Shown piece by piece: positions 1 through 8,038 of a stretch of DNA of 58,348 nucleotides. The notes beneath the pieces are model-generated. The model had not been told where the DNA came from and made no database searches. It worked only from the letters and a program-made list of their open reading frames with translations. Source of the stretch: Lujinxingiaceae bacterium (GTDB lineage Bacteria; Myxococcota_A; Bradymonadia; Bradymonadales; Bradymonadaceae); NCBI GenBank assembly GCA_013697635.1, contig JACCWM010000092.1, forward strand, positions 1 through 58,348, given 5' to 3'. The translations under genes were made by a program, and so were the position numbers. Numbering within the stretch: the first letter of the stretch is position 1; each line of letters begins with the position of its first letter.

Positions 1-60
<60 letters not shown>

Positions 61-1113
61 TTAATCGACGCCCTCTTTGCCTCCGACCTCCAAGCCACCG
101 TCATCGCCGACGGCTGGCCCCGCGCCATGGTCCGCGAGGGCTTCGCCCTGCACCACCGCACCTGGAACCCCGATGCCCTGGCCGCCGCCCTCCACACCGA
201 GCTCGAGGCCCTCGACCCATCGCGCATCATCCTGCCCAACCACGTCGCCCACATCTGGCCGGCCCTGCCCGGCGCCGGCCTGACCCCCGTGCTCTTTGGC
301 CTGCTGCTCGGCGTCAATCAAACGATTCGCCCCTCGCACCGCGGCCAAAACTTCGCCGCGCTCGTCAGCAAGCTCAGCGGCATCGAGCTCGACAACGAGA
401 CCAACCGTTGGCAAACGGCCGACGTCGTCGTCGTCAGCGGCAGCGACGACACCCTCAAAGCCGTGCGCCAACAACTTCGCCCCGGCGCAACGCTCGTCGG
501 CTACGGCCACCGCGTCAGCTTCGGCCTGGTCGTCGACAGCGCCGCGCTCGATCTCGACGCCATTGCCGCCGATCTAGCCACCGACTGCGTGATGTGGCAC
601 CAGCAGGGCTGCTTCTCGCTTCGCGCCGTGGTCTTTTGTGGCAGCGAGCACCGCAGCCGCGAATTCGCCGGCGCGCTCGGCAACGCCATCGAGCTTGCCG
701 AGCAGCGCCTCGACGCCACCCATCTCGACGACGCCACGCTGGGCCAACGCGCCCAGGCCCTTGGCATGGCACGCTTTACAAGTCCGGTATGCGGGCGCGG
801 CCTGGGCTGGGTTCAGCCCCAGACGACGCCCTTTCAGGGCCGCCAGATCTCGGCCCACGTGGTCAGCCTGCACCGCATCGAGTCGCTCGCCGAGCTTGAG
901 CAGGCCGTCGACGTGCCACCCCACCAGTTGCAGGGCGCAGCGCTGGCGATTGCCGCAACAGACGAGCGCTACGCGCTGGCGAGCGAGGCGCTTTTGCGCC
1001 TTGGCGCAACGCGCGTCTGCCGCCCCGGTGAGCTACAGGCGCCGCCGGCCGGCTGGCGCCACGACGGGCGCGCCAACGTGCTCGAGTGGCTGCGCATCGG
1101 CCAGCCCCCGTAA
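61..1113 (+). CDS. LuxC-like acyl-CoA reductase (5' truncated)
   Basis: Probable fatty acyl-CoA reductase of the LuxC/aldehyde-dehydrogenase superfamily, which reduces an acyl-CoA or acyl-enzyme to a long-chain aldehyde with NADPH. Support: an early ILPNHVAHIWPALPGAG segment as in LuxC nucleotide-binding domains, a catalytic-cysteine context HQQGCFS, and the C-terminal WRHDGRANVLEWL block that matches the W-HDG end of this family. The N-terminus is missing: the frame stays open through the AAAACG block to base 1, and the first internal ATG is at 127, so the true start is unknown. It converges on the alkyl-DHAP-synthase-like operon, whose substrate in other organisms is a fatty alcohol, which this type of enzyme could supply indirectly (inference). 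Confidence 0.75.
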   Translation, partial: LIDALFASDLQATVIADGWPRAMVREGFALHHRTWNPDALAAALHTELEALDPSRIILPNHVAHIWPALPGAGLTPVLFGLLLGVNQTIRPSHRGQNFAALVSKLSGIELDNETNRWQTADVVVVSGSDDTLKAVRQQLRPGATLVGYGHRVSFGLVVDSAALDLDAIAADLATDCVMWHQQGCFSLRAVVFCGSEHRSREFAGALGNAIELAEQRLDATHLDDATLGQRAQALGMARFTSPVCGRGLGWVQPQTTPFQGRQISAHVVSLHRIESLAELEQAVDVPPHQLQGAALAIAATDERYALASEALLRLGATRVCRPGELQAPPAGWRHDGRANVLEWLRIGQPP

Positions 1114-1150
1114 CCCGGGCAGGGATGCCTGCCCGGGCTACGGGGGCTGG
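1101..1150. terminator. Long bidirectional hairpin between convergent genes
   Basis: CCAGCCCCCGTA (1101-1112) pairs with TACGGGGGCTGG (1139-1150), and CCCGGGCAGG (1114-1123) pairs with CCTGCCCGGG (1128-1137) around a GATG loop; only the base 1113/1138 position is unpaired. The outer arm uses the last codons and part of the stop codon of the LuxC-like gene. It sits exactly between two converging genes, so it probably stops both transcripts, although no T-run follows on either strand. Confidence 0.6.
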
Positions 1151-1155
1151 CTGGC

Positions 1156-2157
1156 CTAGATCTTGAGCTGGATCGCGCCCGCATGGATGTTCCACATCGC
1201 CGGCAGACGGCCGGGCTGCTCGCCGTCGAGGTCGAGGAGCACGGGTTGCTTGGTGTCGACGGCGCGGGCTGCAACCTGGCGGGCGCGGCGGCGGTAGACC
1301 TTGCGCATGCTGAGGTGGCGGCCGCGGTAGATGCCGGCGATCGCCTCGAAGCTCTCGAGCTTGGAGATGTCGCCCATGACGACGACCTGGAACTCGCCGT
1401 CGTCGATCTCGGCGCCGGGGGCGACCCACATGCCGCCGCCAAAGTACTCGCCGTTGGCGACGACGAGGTTCATCATCTTGTCGCGGATCTCTTCGGTCTC
1501 GTCGAGGCGCACCTCGAGATCGACGTTCTTCCACATCGCGTAGGTGCGCACCGAGGCGGCCATGAAGCTTGCGGTGCCGCCCAAACCCTTCCAGCTGCCG
1601 TTGGTGAAGTGATCGACCTGGCCGGCGAAGCCGGCGCTGGCGATGTTGATAAAATAGCGCGTCGCCAGGTTGTCCTTGTGGTCGAGGTAGGCCAGTTGGC
1701 CGACGTCGATCGGGCGGGTGTGACGCCCGCTCAAGTGCTCGATCGTCTCGCTGAGGCCGCCCATCAGGCCGATCGTGCGCCGAAAGTCGCCACCGGTGCC
1801 AAGGGGCACGTGGCCGAGCACGGCCTTGTCGTGGATCGGGCGAGGCTCGGCATTCTTGCGGGCAATCCAGCCGTCGGCATCGAGCTCGTAGGAGGCGTTG
1901 GCGTCGGGTTTCTCGAAGAAGCCGTTGACGACCTCGTTCAAGGTGCCGTCGCCGCCGACGCTGACGACCATCTCCCAACCGGCGCGAAGCGCCTCGCGCG
2001 CGAGCAAGGTGGCGTGGGCGGGCCCTTCGGTGAAGGCGTAGTCGAGCTCCGGGATCTTCGTGCGTAGCAGGCGCTCGATCAGCGTCCACTCCTCTTTGAC
2101 GGTTCCTGCCCCAGCCCTGGGATTGGCGATGACGAATGTGCGCAGATTGACGGACAT
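1156..2157 (-). CDS. Diacylglycerol/lipid kinase family protein (YegS/DgkB-like)
   Basis: ATP-dependent lipid kinase of the diacylglycerol-kinase catalytic family, acting on a diacylglycerol, alkylglycerol or sphingoid-type alcohol at the inner membrane. The 333-residue length fits the family. The N-terminal ANPRAGAG (about residues 11-18) and GGDGTLNE (68-75) are the hallmark nucleotide-binding motifs; later a PLGTGGDFRR segment takes the place of the family's PLGTGNDFAR. It is the last gene of the operon that begins at 6750, 48 bases after the Fe-S protein gene. Given the alkyl-DHAP-synthase-like gene upstream, phosphorylation of an ether-lipid glycerol intermediate is a reasonable inference, but substrate cannot be read from sequence. 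Confidence 0.88.
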   Translation of the reverse strand: MSVNLRTFVIANPRAGAGTVKEEWTLIERLLRTKIPELDYAFTEGPAHATLLAREALRAGWEMVVSVGGDGTLNEVVNGFFEKPDANASYELDADGWIARKNAEPRPIHDKAVLGHVPLGTGGDFRRTIGLMGGLSETIEHLSGRHTRPIDVGQLAYLDHKDNLATRYFINIASAGFAGQVDHFTNGSWKGLGGTASFMAASVRTYAMWKNVDLEVRLDETEEIRDKMMNLVVANGEYFGGGMWVAPGAEIDDGEFQVVVMGDISKLESFEAIAGIYRGRHLSMRKVYRRRARQVAARAVDTKQPVLLDLDGEQPGRLPAMWNIHAGAIQLKI

Positions 2158-2205
2158 GGCGAGACAAACTCCAGCAATATTGTGGTCAGCATCAACAAAT
2201 AAAAA

Positions 2206-3321
2206 TCAAAGATCGTAGGCCTTGCAGGCGAGCTCGAGGATGTCGATCGCTTCGGCGCCGACGCGCTGAAAAGCTCTTTTGCAGTTCGGGGAGCCGCAAA
2301 TCAGTCCCTTGCCGCCCTCGAGCTCCATCTGTTCGAGGATGTCTTTGGCGCACTGCTCGCTGGCCGCCGGGACGACCTGGTGGTAGTTGCCGCCGGCCCC
2401 GCAACAAGAGGCCTCGGCCCGGTTGAACTGGAACTCACCGGGGTCCTCGGCGCCGAGCGCACGAGCAAGCACGCGGTAGGGCTCGTAGAGCTCGAGCTGG
2501 CGGCCGATGTAGCACGAGTCGTGGATCATCAGCCCGCTCGTGTCGACCTCGTGCACGGGCGCGGCGTAGTCGATGTTCTTGGCCAAAAACTCGATCAGGT
2601 GGACCACCTCGAGCCTGCTCTTCCATCCCCAGCTCGTATCGGTGCGATGCAACGAGGCCATCGAGGCGCAGTCGGTGATCACGAGATCGACGTCGCCAAG
2701 CTCAGCCTCGAGTTTTTCGCGGTGGGCGCGGTAGGCGTCCTTGAAGCCCGCCGAAAGCAGCGGAGAGCCGCAACAGCCGCTGGCCCCATCGCCAAGGCGC
2801 GTGATCAGGCGCACGGGCGCGCCGTTGAAGAGAGCCAGCAAGCGGCCGGCGCGAAGCACGAGCTCGGGATAATGGCGCCGGGTCTCGCAGTCGGGCATAA
2901 ACGCCACGCTGGACCGGGGGTCAAAGACGTCCTCGAGCGAACCAAGCTCGGGGAAGCTGCCAAGCGCTGAGCCGTCGGCCTTGAATTGTTCGACCAGGCC
3001 CTCGAGCGCTTTGGGGACGTGGCCAAGCTCGGCCATCCAGGCGCGCGCCTCCCACATCGACTGGGGCACGTCGTTGTCGTGGCGGCACCAATTCTGGCAG
3101 CGCAGGCAGCCCGTGCAGTGATGGAAAGCCTCGGCGACCTCTTCGGAGGGCTGCACGGCGTCGTCCTTGACCAGCTCGAAGAGGCGCATCAAGGCCCAGG
3201 GCGTGACCGTCTCGCGGTTTTCGGCCTGGGCCGTCGGGCACGAAAAACGGCACATCTTCGGGCAATACGTGCAGTAGGCGGTCATGCGATCGATCGGCTC
3301 GCCGAATACTTTCTTGGCCAT
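2206..3321 (-). CDS. CCG-domain (Fe-S) oxidoreductase, GlcF/HdrD-like
   Basis: Electron-transfer subunit with two N-terminal iron-sulfur motifs, one irregular (Cys 17, 20, 24, 28 in CTYCPKMCRFSC) and one classical CxxCxxCxxxC (Cys 69-79 in CTGCLRCQNWC), followed by two CCG domains (GASGCCGSP and EASCCGAGGNYH) as in glycolate oxidase GlcF, LutA and heterodisulfide reductase HdrD. About 371 residues. I chose the ATG at 3321 because AGAGGA lies just upstream; a longer frame to 3399 would overlap the previous gene and lacks family similarity. It lies 17 bases after the GlcE-like gene, so the two flavoproteins and this protein may form one membrane-associated redox complex. Function of the complex is inferred. 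Confidence 0.85.
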   Translation of the reverse strand: MAKKVFGEPIDRMTAYCTYCPKMCRFSCPTAQAENRETVTPWALMRLFELVKDDAVQPSEEVAEAFHHCTGCLRCQNWCRHDNDVPQSMWEARAWMAELGHVPKALEGLVEQFKADGSALGSFPELGSLEDVFDPRSSVAFMPDCETRRHYPELVLRAGRLLALFNGAPVRLITRLGDGASGCCGSPLLSAGFKDAYRAHREKLEAELGDVDLVITDCASMASLHRTDTSWGWKSRLEVVHLIEFLAKNIDYAAPVHEVDTSGLMIHDSCYIGRQLELYEPYRVLARALGAEDPGEFQFNRAEASCCGAGGNYHQVVPAASEQCAKDILEQMELEGGKGLICGSPNCKRAFQRVGAEAIDILELACKAYDL

Positions 3322-3338
3322 GATTCCTCTTTTTTGGT

Positions 3339-4496
3339 TCAGGGACCCGTCGCGAGCAAACGCCCGGCGTCGAGTTGGGTCTTCAAGCTCTGGGCCCACT
3401 GGGGCCAGGAAACCGCCCCGCCGTCGATCAGCGGGCGAGCATCGAGCGCGCCGGGCACCGCCGTTTTGATCGCGGCCTGCATCTGAGCGTCACTCTCGTA
3501 GGTCAGATAAGCAAGCGCTGCATGCGCGCTCCAGTTGTGGATCTCCAGGCCGGCGGGCAACGCGCCAAGAGCCTTGATGCCTGCTGCAAGACGGGTCAAA
3601 TCGAAGGCGACCGCGAGCGTACGCGAAGCGCTGGACGCCAAGCGGCGATCGGGGTGGTTGTCTTCGAGCACCTGGCGCCGGGCGGCAAGCTCGTCTTGAT
3701 GGGCAAGCGTGAAGTCGGCGCCGATGTAGGTGCGAAGGTGCTTGTCGAGCGAATAAAGCAGGCTCGCCGGCGCGTGCACGGCCATCGACAAGGTGCTGGT
3801 CGCGCCCTCAAAATGGCTCCAGGACGGGCGAACGCCCTGGGCAAAGATTTGGCGCGCGAGCTTTGTAGCGTGGGCGACGTCCTCGACGGCAAAGCTGTAG
3901 AGACGCCCTGGCATCGGCTTGAGTACGACGAGCGTGGCGTCGAGGATGGCGCCGAGCAAGCCCTCGCCGCCGATGTAGAGGTGGCGCAGATCGGGACCGC
4001 TGGCCTTTCGCGGTGCCGGGATGTAGCGGTAGCGGTCCGTGGCCGGCGAGACGGCCGAGAGCGCCATGCAGCCATCGCGCAGATCGCCGTAGAAGAGGTG
4101 TTTGGGCAGCGCCTGGCGGCGCGCGAGCAGGCCGCCGATGGTGGCCGTCGAGGGATAGAGATTGTAGCGGTGCAGCGAAAAGCCGCGCTCGGCGACCACC
4201 TCTTGCAGATCACGCCAGCGCACGCCGGACTCGACGCGCACGATCCCGCTCAAGCGATCGAGCGAGACGATGCGCTGGCACTTCTCGGTGCGGATCACGT
4301 CGAATTTGCGCTCGCCGATAAGCCCGGGACGCAGATGCTGGCCGTCGCCGACGATCACGCGGGGCAGCTCCCCCTTGGCCAGCGGCGCGGTGATCAAGGC
4401 GCGCAGCTCGCGGGCGTCGGCGGGCCAATGCTCGATCACCGGCTGAGGCAGCGAGCGCTTGGTGTAGAAGCTGCGGGCAACGCGCGTCTTCTTCAT
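3339..4496 (-). CDS. FAD-binding oxidoreductase, GlcE-like subunit
   Basis: PCMH-type FAD-binding protein of 385 residues. The FAD-binding half is visible as VIVGDGQHLRPGL (about 48-60), IVSLDRLSGIVRVESGVRW (about 76-94) and a TIGGLLARRQ segment; the C-terminal half resembles the short cap of GlcE-type subunits. The start codon overlaps the stop of the preceding gene by four bases (ATGA), implying translational coupling and stoichiometric production. It is shorter than AGPS- or GlcD-type catalytic subunits, so it is more likely an accessory flavin subunit passing electrons to the Fe-S protein that follows. The substrate is unknown. Confidence 0.72.
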   Translation of the reverse strand: MKKTRVARSFYTKRSLPQPVIEHWPADARELRALITAPLAKGELPRVIVGDGQHLRPGLIGERKFDVIRTEKCQRIVSLDRLSGIVRVESGVRWRDLQEVVAERGFSLHRYNLYPSTATIGGLLARRQALPKHLFYGDLRDGCMALSAVSPATDRYRYIPAPRKASGPDLRHLYIGGEGLLGAILDATLVVLKPMPGRLYSFAVEDVAHATKLARQIFAQGVRPSWSHFEGATSTLSMAVHAPASLLYSLDKHLRTYIGADFTLAHQDELAARRQVLEDNHPDRRLASSASRTLAVAFDLTRLAAGIKALGALPAGLEIHNWSAHAALAYLTYESDAQMQAAIKTAVPGALDARPLIDGGAVSWPQWAQSLKTQLDAGRLLATGP

Positions 4497-6115
4497 GCGT
4501 ACACCTTTCCGGGGTTCATGATCGCGTCGGGATCGAAGGCCGACTTCAAGGCGCCAAAGAGCGCCTGGCCTCCCGGGTGATCGTGGTGGGTCCAGGCCGC
4601 CTTGGAGAGGCCGACGCCGTGGTGGTGGGCGATGCTCGCACCGGACTGGGCCACGGCATCGAGGCCGGCCTTCCAGGTCGCTTCATAGCGCTTGAGCGTG
4701 TCGTCGAGATCGCCGCCAAAGCCAGCGAAGGTAAAGTAGATCGAGCTGCCCTCGGGATAAACATGGCTAAAATGGGCCATAACGAAGACATAGGGGCTGA
4801 CCGCGCGACGAACGCTCTCGTAGAGATTGGAGAGATTGGCCCAGGTCGTGGAGACCTCCATGGTGTCGACAAAGGAGCCGGTGTCGAACATCGGCGACTG
4901 CTTGTAGGAGACATTGAAGCGGTTTTGCAGCCAGTGCATGCCCGGCTCGACGCCCAGATCGAGGCCGTAGCGGCTCAAGAGCTCGAAGGCATAGTTGGCC
5001 TCGTCCTCGACCAGGGCGGTGCCCTCAAAACCGATGACCAGCATGCAGTCGGCGGGCAAGACGTCGATCAGCGCGTTGAGGATCAGCGGCTGGCCGACGA
5101 TGCGCCCGAGCAGGCCCTTGGTCGCCACGTCCACGCGGCGCTTGAGCTGGCCAAATAGCTGCTCGGGCACAACGTCGCTGGCGTGGCGTTTGAGCCGATC
5201 GAAGAGCCAGGGCGCCTCGTTGACGTTCTTCTTGGTCGAGCTGCGCTTGGAGCCGATCAGGCTGTCAAAGGCGTCGTAGAGGCGCACCACGGCCGGGCGA
5301 AGTCCGGCCTGCATCATCTCGCGCATGGCGTTTAAGGCCAGGTTGACATCACCAAACTGAAAGCCGCGATAGAAGCGATGGGTCGCCACCGGCTCGATGC
5401 GAAGCGTCGCCTCGGTGATCAGCCCGAGCGTGCCCTCGCTGCCCACAAAGAGCTGCGTCAAGTCCGGGCCGAGCGCGGGAACGCCGTGGCGCGGGCGCGC
5501 CTGCAGCGGGTCGGCGCCCGTCTCGATCACCTCGCCGCTGCCGGCGACGACGCGCATCGAGAGCACCATGTCCTCGATCTTGCCGTAGCGACTCGAATAC
5601 TGGCCGGCGCTGCGCGCGGCCAGATAGCCGCCCAGGCTCGAACAATAAAGCGAGGAGGGAAAATGGCCCAGGGTGAGCCCGCGCCGCTCGAGCTCTTTTT
5701 CGAGCACCATGCCGATGATGCCCGTCTCGGCGCGAAGCACCATGTCCTCTTCGCGCGTCTCGAGGATGCGCTTGAGACGTTTGAGATCGACGATCACGGC
5801 CGTCTCGTCGGCCAGCGTGCCGCCGCAAACGCCGCTGCCGGCGCCGTAGGGGATGATCGGGGTGCCGGTGCGCCTGGCCCAGGCGACCAGCGCGGCGACC
5901 TCATGTTCGTTTCGGGGCTGAGCGATCGCCGCGGGCAGATGCTGGTGGATGCGCCGCCCGCGCGTCAAGATGATGCCGCGCGGCCAGCAGTCGTTGTTGT
6001 AGGCCAGGCGATCGGTGAGCCCGCTTCGAACCCACTGGGGGCCAACGATTCCAGCCAGGTCGCGAACCAGCGCCGCGCTGGTCTCGGGCAAAGTGCTCAG
6101 GGCGCTCGTGCTCAT
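4493..6115 (-). CDS. FAD-linked oxidase of the alkyl-DHAP synthase (AGPS) family
   Basis: A 540-residue flavoprotein that resembles alkylglycerone-phosphate synthase more than GlcD. Visible family features: FAD loop PYGAGSGVCGG (about 90-100), LGHFPSS then GGYLAARSAGQYSSRYGKIED, the GSEGTLGLITEATLRIEPV block, VRLYD (equivalent to SIRLMD), IYFTFAG, and the histidine triad HHHGVG near residue 497. AGPS enzymes exchange the acyl chain of acyl-DHAP for a fatty alcohol, forming the ether bond. ATG at 6115 is preceded by AGGAG; the reading frame runs further upstream but through the neighbouring gene. Its start overlaps the upstream stop by four bases. Without structure or assay, another FAD-linked oxidase activity remains possible. 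Confidence 0.8.
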   Translation of the reverse strand: MSTSALSTLPETSAALVRDLAGIVGPQWVRSGLTDRLAYNNDCWPRGIILTRGRRIHQHLPAAIAQPRNEHEVAALVAWARRTGTPIIPYGAGSGVCGGTLADETAVIVDLKRLKRILETREEDMVLRAETGIIGMVLEKELERRGLTLGHFPSSLYCSSLGGYLAARSAGQYSSRYGKIEDMVLSMRVVAGSGEVIETGADPLQARPRHGVPALGPDLTQLFVGSEGTLGLITEATLRIEPVATHRFYRGFQFGDVNLALNAMREMMQAGLRPAVVRLYDAFDSLIGSKRSSTKKNVNEAPWLFDRLKRHASDVVPEQLFGQLKRRVDVATKGLLGRIVGQPLILNALIDVLPADCMLVIGFEGTALVEDEANYAFELLSRYGLDLGVEPGMHWLQNRFNVSYKQSPMFDTGSFVDTMEVSTTWANLSNLYESVRRAVSPYVFVMAHFSHVYPEGSSIYFTFAGFGGDLDDTLKRYEATWKAGLDAVAQSGASIAHHHGVGLSKAAWTHHDHPGGQALFGALKSAFDPDAIMNPGKVYA

Positions 6116-6750
6116 GGATTCTCCTGGGACGGGTCGACATGGGGCAAGATCCAGCGCCGGATCGCGCGGTCGAGCAGGCGCTCGGCATGCTCGAGAAACT
6201 CCAACGTCGCCTGCGGCGAGAGCGTGGCCATCTTGGAAGGCAAAAAAGCCAACTCGACGATCTTGGCGATCGCGCGCGAGGCGCGCTCGTTGACCGCGTT
6301 CATGATCGTCGAGCCGACCAAATGTTTGTCGGGGTCGTGCAACACGTCGGCGATGAAGGCGTCGAGCTGATCGATGTCGAACAACAGCGCGGTCACGTCG
6401 GGAAAAGCCTGGGCGAGCTCTCGAAAGCCCTCGCCCAGCTCGATGATCATCTCGGGCGGAAGTGGGTCGGCCAGCTCGTCTTCGAAGTGCTCGCGCACGT
6501 GGCCGGCCAAATGCATGCTGCTTGCACCGACGCGTCGAAGCGCCGCAAGCGCAGGCAGCCAGCGTGCAAACCAGGAGCTCACAGCCGGGCGCCCGGCGGC
6601 AAGCGCGCTCAACTGCTCGATCGCGGCCGTGACGGCTGCCCCAAAGAGCGTCGGCGCCTGCGACGGCTCGTTTGGTTCGTCGAAATTTTGATCTTCTTGT
6701 GACACGTCCACACTCGCGCTCAAACACGCCGGGGTTGCGTTCCACCTCAT
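6112..6750 (-). CDS. Unrecognised helical protein, first gene of flavoprotein operon
   Basis: A 212-residue protein I do not recognise. It looks all-alpha and soluble, with hydrophobic helices such as AAVTAAIEQLSALAAG and a C-terminal segment LEFLEHAERLLDRAIRRWIL; there is no signal peptide, no clear helix-turn-helix and no metal motif. It leads the operon and its stop overlaps the start of the AGPS-like gene (ATGA), so it is probably co-translated and works with it, perhaps as a partner or membrane-recruitment protein (inference). The start is uncertain: ATG at 6750 lies on the edge of the operator palindrome and has no good Shine-Dalgarno; a shorter start within the first 30 codons is possible. 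Confidence 0.6.
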   Translation of the reverse strand: MRWNATPACLSASVDVSQEDQNFDEPNEPSQAPTLFGAAVTAAIEQLSALAAGRPAVSSWFARWLPALAALRRVGASSMHLAGHVREHFEDELADPLPPEMIIELGEGFRELAQAFPDVTALLFDIDQLDAFIADVLHDPDKHLVGSTIMNAVNERASRAIAKIVELAFLPSKMATLSPQATLEFLEHAERLLDRAIRRWILPHVDPSQENP

Positions 6751-6763
6751 GACTGGCCAGTCA
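6750..6763. promoter_or_regulatory. Perfect 14-bp palindrome TGACTGGCCAGTCA, TetR-type operator candidate
   Basis: A perfect dyad at the head of the ether-lipid-like operon, in the 87-base gap after the rlmI-like gene. Length, symmetry and TGAC/GTCA half-sites are typical of TetR-family operators. On the minus strand a CATAAC/TAATCA region suitable for a -10 element lies just upstream, so a bound repressor would block transcription start. No regulator gene of that family is visible nearby. Confidence 0.45.
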
Positions 6764-6837
6764 ACAAACCCGTTATGATTAGGTTCAAACGCCCCAAGTT
6801 GCAAGCGCATTTCGCCGTGTTCGCACGCTCGACGCGA

Positions 6838-8028
6838 TCAGTCCCGCACGACGGTTGCCATCGCGAACTGCAGGTAGTCGCCTTCGGGAAACGCGGGCAA
6901 AAAGCAGTGGTCGACATCAGCGCTCCAGACGCCTGTGACAACCAGACTGCAGCCGGCCTGCTGTGCGGACTCGGCGACGATCGCCATGAAGGCCTCGCGG
7001 CTGACGTGGCTGCTGCACGAGGCCAGCGCGACGGTGCTCGATGTGGGCATGACCGCGAGCAGCGCGCTGAAGAGGCGCACATAGGCCTGGCGCGCCTTTT
7101 TGAAATCCTGGCGACGGTGGGCAAAGCTTGGTGGGTCGCAGATGGCGATCTCAAAGGGGGCGCGCTGGGGCGCAAGCGTCGCCAGATACTCGAAGACATC
7201 GCTGGCGATGAACTCGTGAGCTTCGGGGGGCAGGCCGTTGAGCTCGAAGTGGCGGCTTGCGGCCTCGATCGCCGGGCGCGCGATGTCCACCGTCGTGGTG
7301 CGCGCGGCGCCGGCCAGGGCTGCGGCAAGCGAGAAGCCGCCGGTGTAGCCAAAGAGGTTGAGCAGGCGACGGCCGGCAGCAAGCTCGGCGACGCGCTGGC
7401 GGTTGGCGCGCTGATCGAGGAAGAAGCCGGTCTTCTGGCCCTCGATCGGATCGACGACGAAGGTCGCGCCATGCTCGAGGAAGGTGAGCTCGTCGGTGGT
7501 GGGGGCATCGCCCCACCACATGGCCGCAGGGTTTTGCTGGCGATAGATCTCGGAGCGGCGAACGGCCCAGTGCTCGATCGGCAGCAGTTTCTCGATCACA
7601 CGGCGCGCCGGCTCCAGCCAACGCTCGGCGGCCAGACCGTCGGGGCGCAAGACCGCGATGCGGTCGTATATGTCGCAGACCAGGCCCGGAATCCGATCAC
7701 CTTCGCCATTGAGCAGACGAAAACCGTTGGTTTGGGCCGTGGGAAAGGGGCGACGCTTGAAGGCCGCGCGGATGCGCTCCTCGAGCAGGCGATCGTCGAC
7801 GACGATGTCGGCGCGAAGCGTCCAGATGCGCAGGCGCACATGAGAGTCGGGCTCGAGCACACCGCGCGCGACGAACTCGCCGTCGCGGTTGTGCACATCG
7901 ACCACCGCGCCGGCTTGCAAGTCACGCTCATGTCGCAGCGCGTCGGAGAAGATCCAGGGATGCCCGAGCCGAAGCACCGACTCGAGCGGTTGGGTCAGAG
8001 TGACCCGAGGGTAGGTACGTGTTTGCAA
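6838..8028 (-). CDS. rlmI: 23S rRNA m5C1962-type methyltransferase (RlmI-like)
   Basis: SAM-dependent cytosine-C5 rRNA methyltransferase of the RlmI/YccW family. An N-terminal PUA-like domain starts near LRLGHPWIFSDAL, followed by the Rossmann methyltransferase domain with LLNLFGYTGGFSLAAA (SAM site), ICDPPSF (motif IV) and ALASCSSHV containing the catalytic cysteine. I place the start at TTG 8028, 10 bases beyond the previous stop, because this gives the usual short lead before the PUA domain; the open frame continues upstream but overlaps the preceding Cys-rich gene. About 396 residues, normal for the family. The specific C1962 target is by family, not proven here. Confidence 0.85.
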   Translation of the reverse strand: MQTRTYPRVTLTQPLESVLRLGHPWIFSDALRHERDLQAGAVVDVHNRDGEFVARGVLEPDSHVRLRIWTLRADIVVDDRLLEERIRAAFKRRPFPTAQTNGFRLLNGEGDRIPGLVCDIYDRIAVLRPDGLAAERWLEPARRVIEKLLPIEHWAVRRSEIYRQQNPAAMWWGDAPTTDELTFLEHGATFVVDPIEGQKTGFFLDQRANRQRVAELAAGRRLLNLFGYTGGFSLAAALAGAARTTTVDIARPAIEAASRHFELNGLPPEAHEFIASDVFEYLATLAPQRAPFEIAICDPPSFAHRRQDFKKARQAYVRLFSALLAVMPTSSTVALASCSSHVSREAFMAIVAESAQQAGCSLVVTGVWSADVDHCFLPAFPEGDYLQFAMATVVRD

Positions 8029-8038
8029 GGCGAAGCTC

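Noticed and set aside
6116-6745. Upstream extension of the AGPS-like frame
   Set aside because: It overlaps the neighbouring gene in another frame, is Arg/Ala-rich, and a good AGGAG-preceded ATG exists at 6115.
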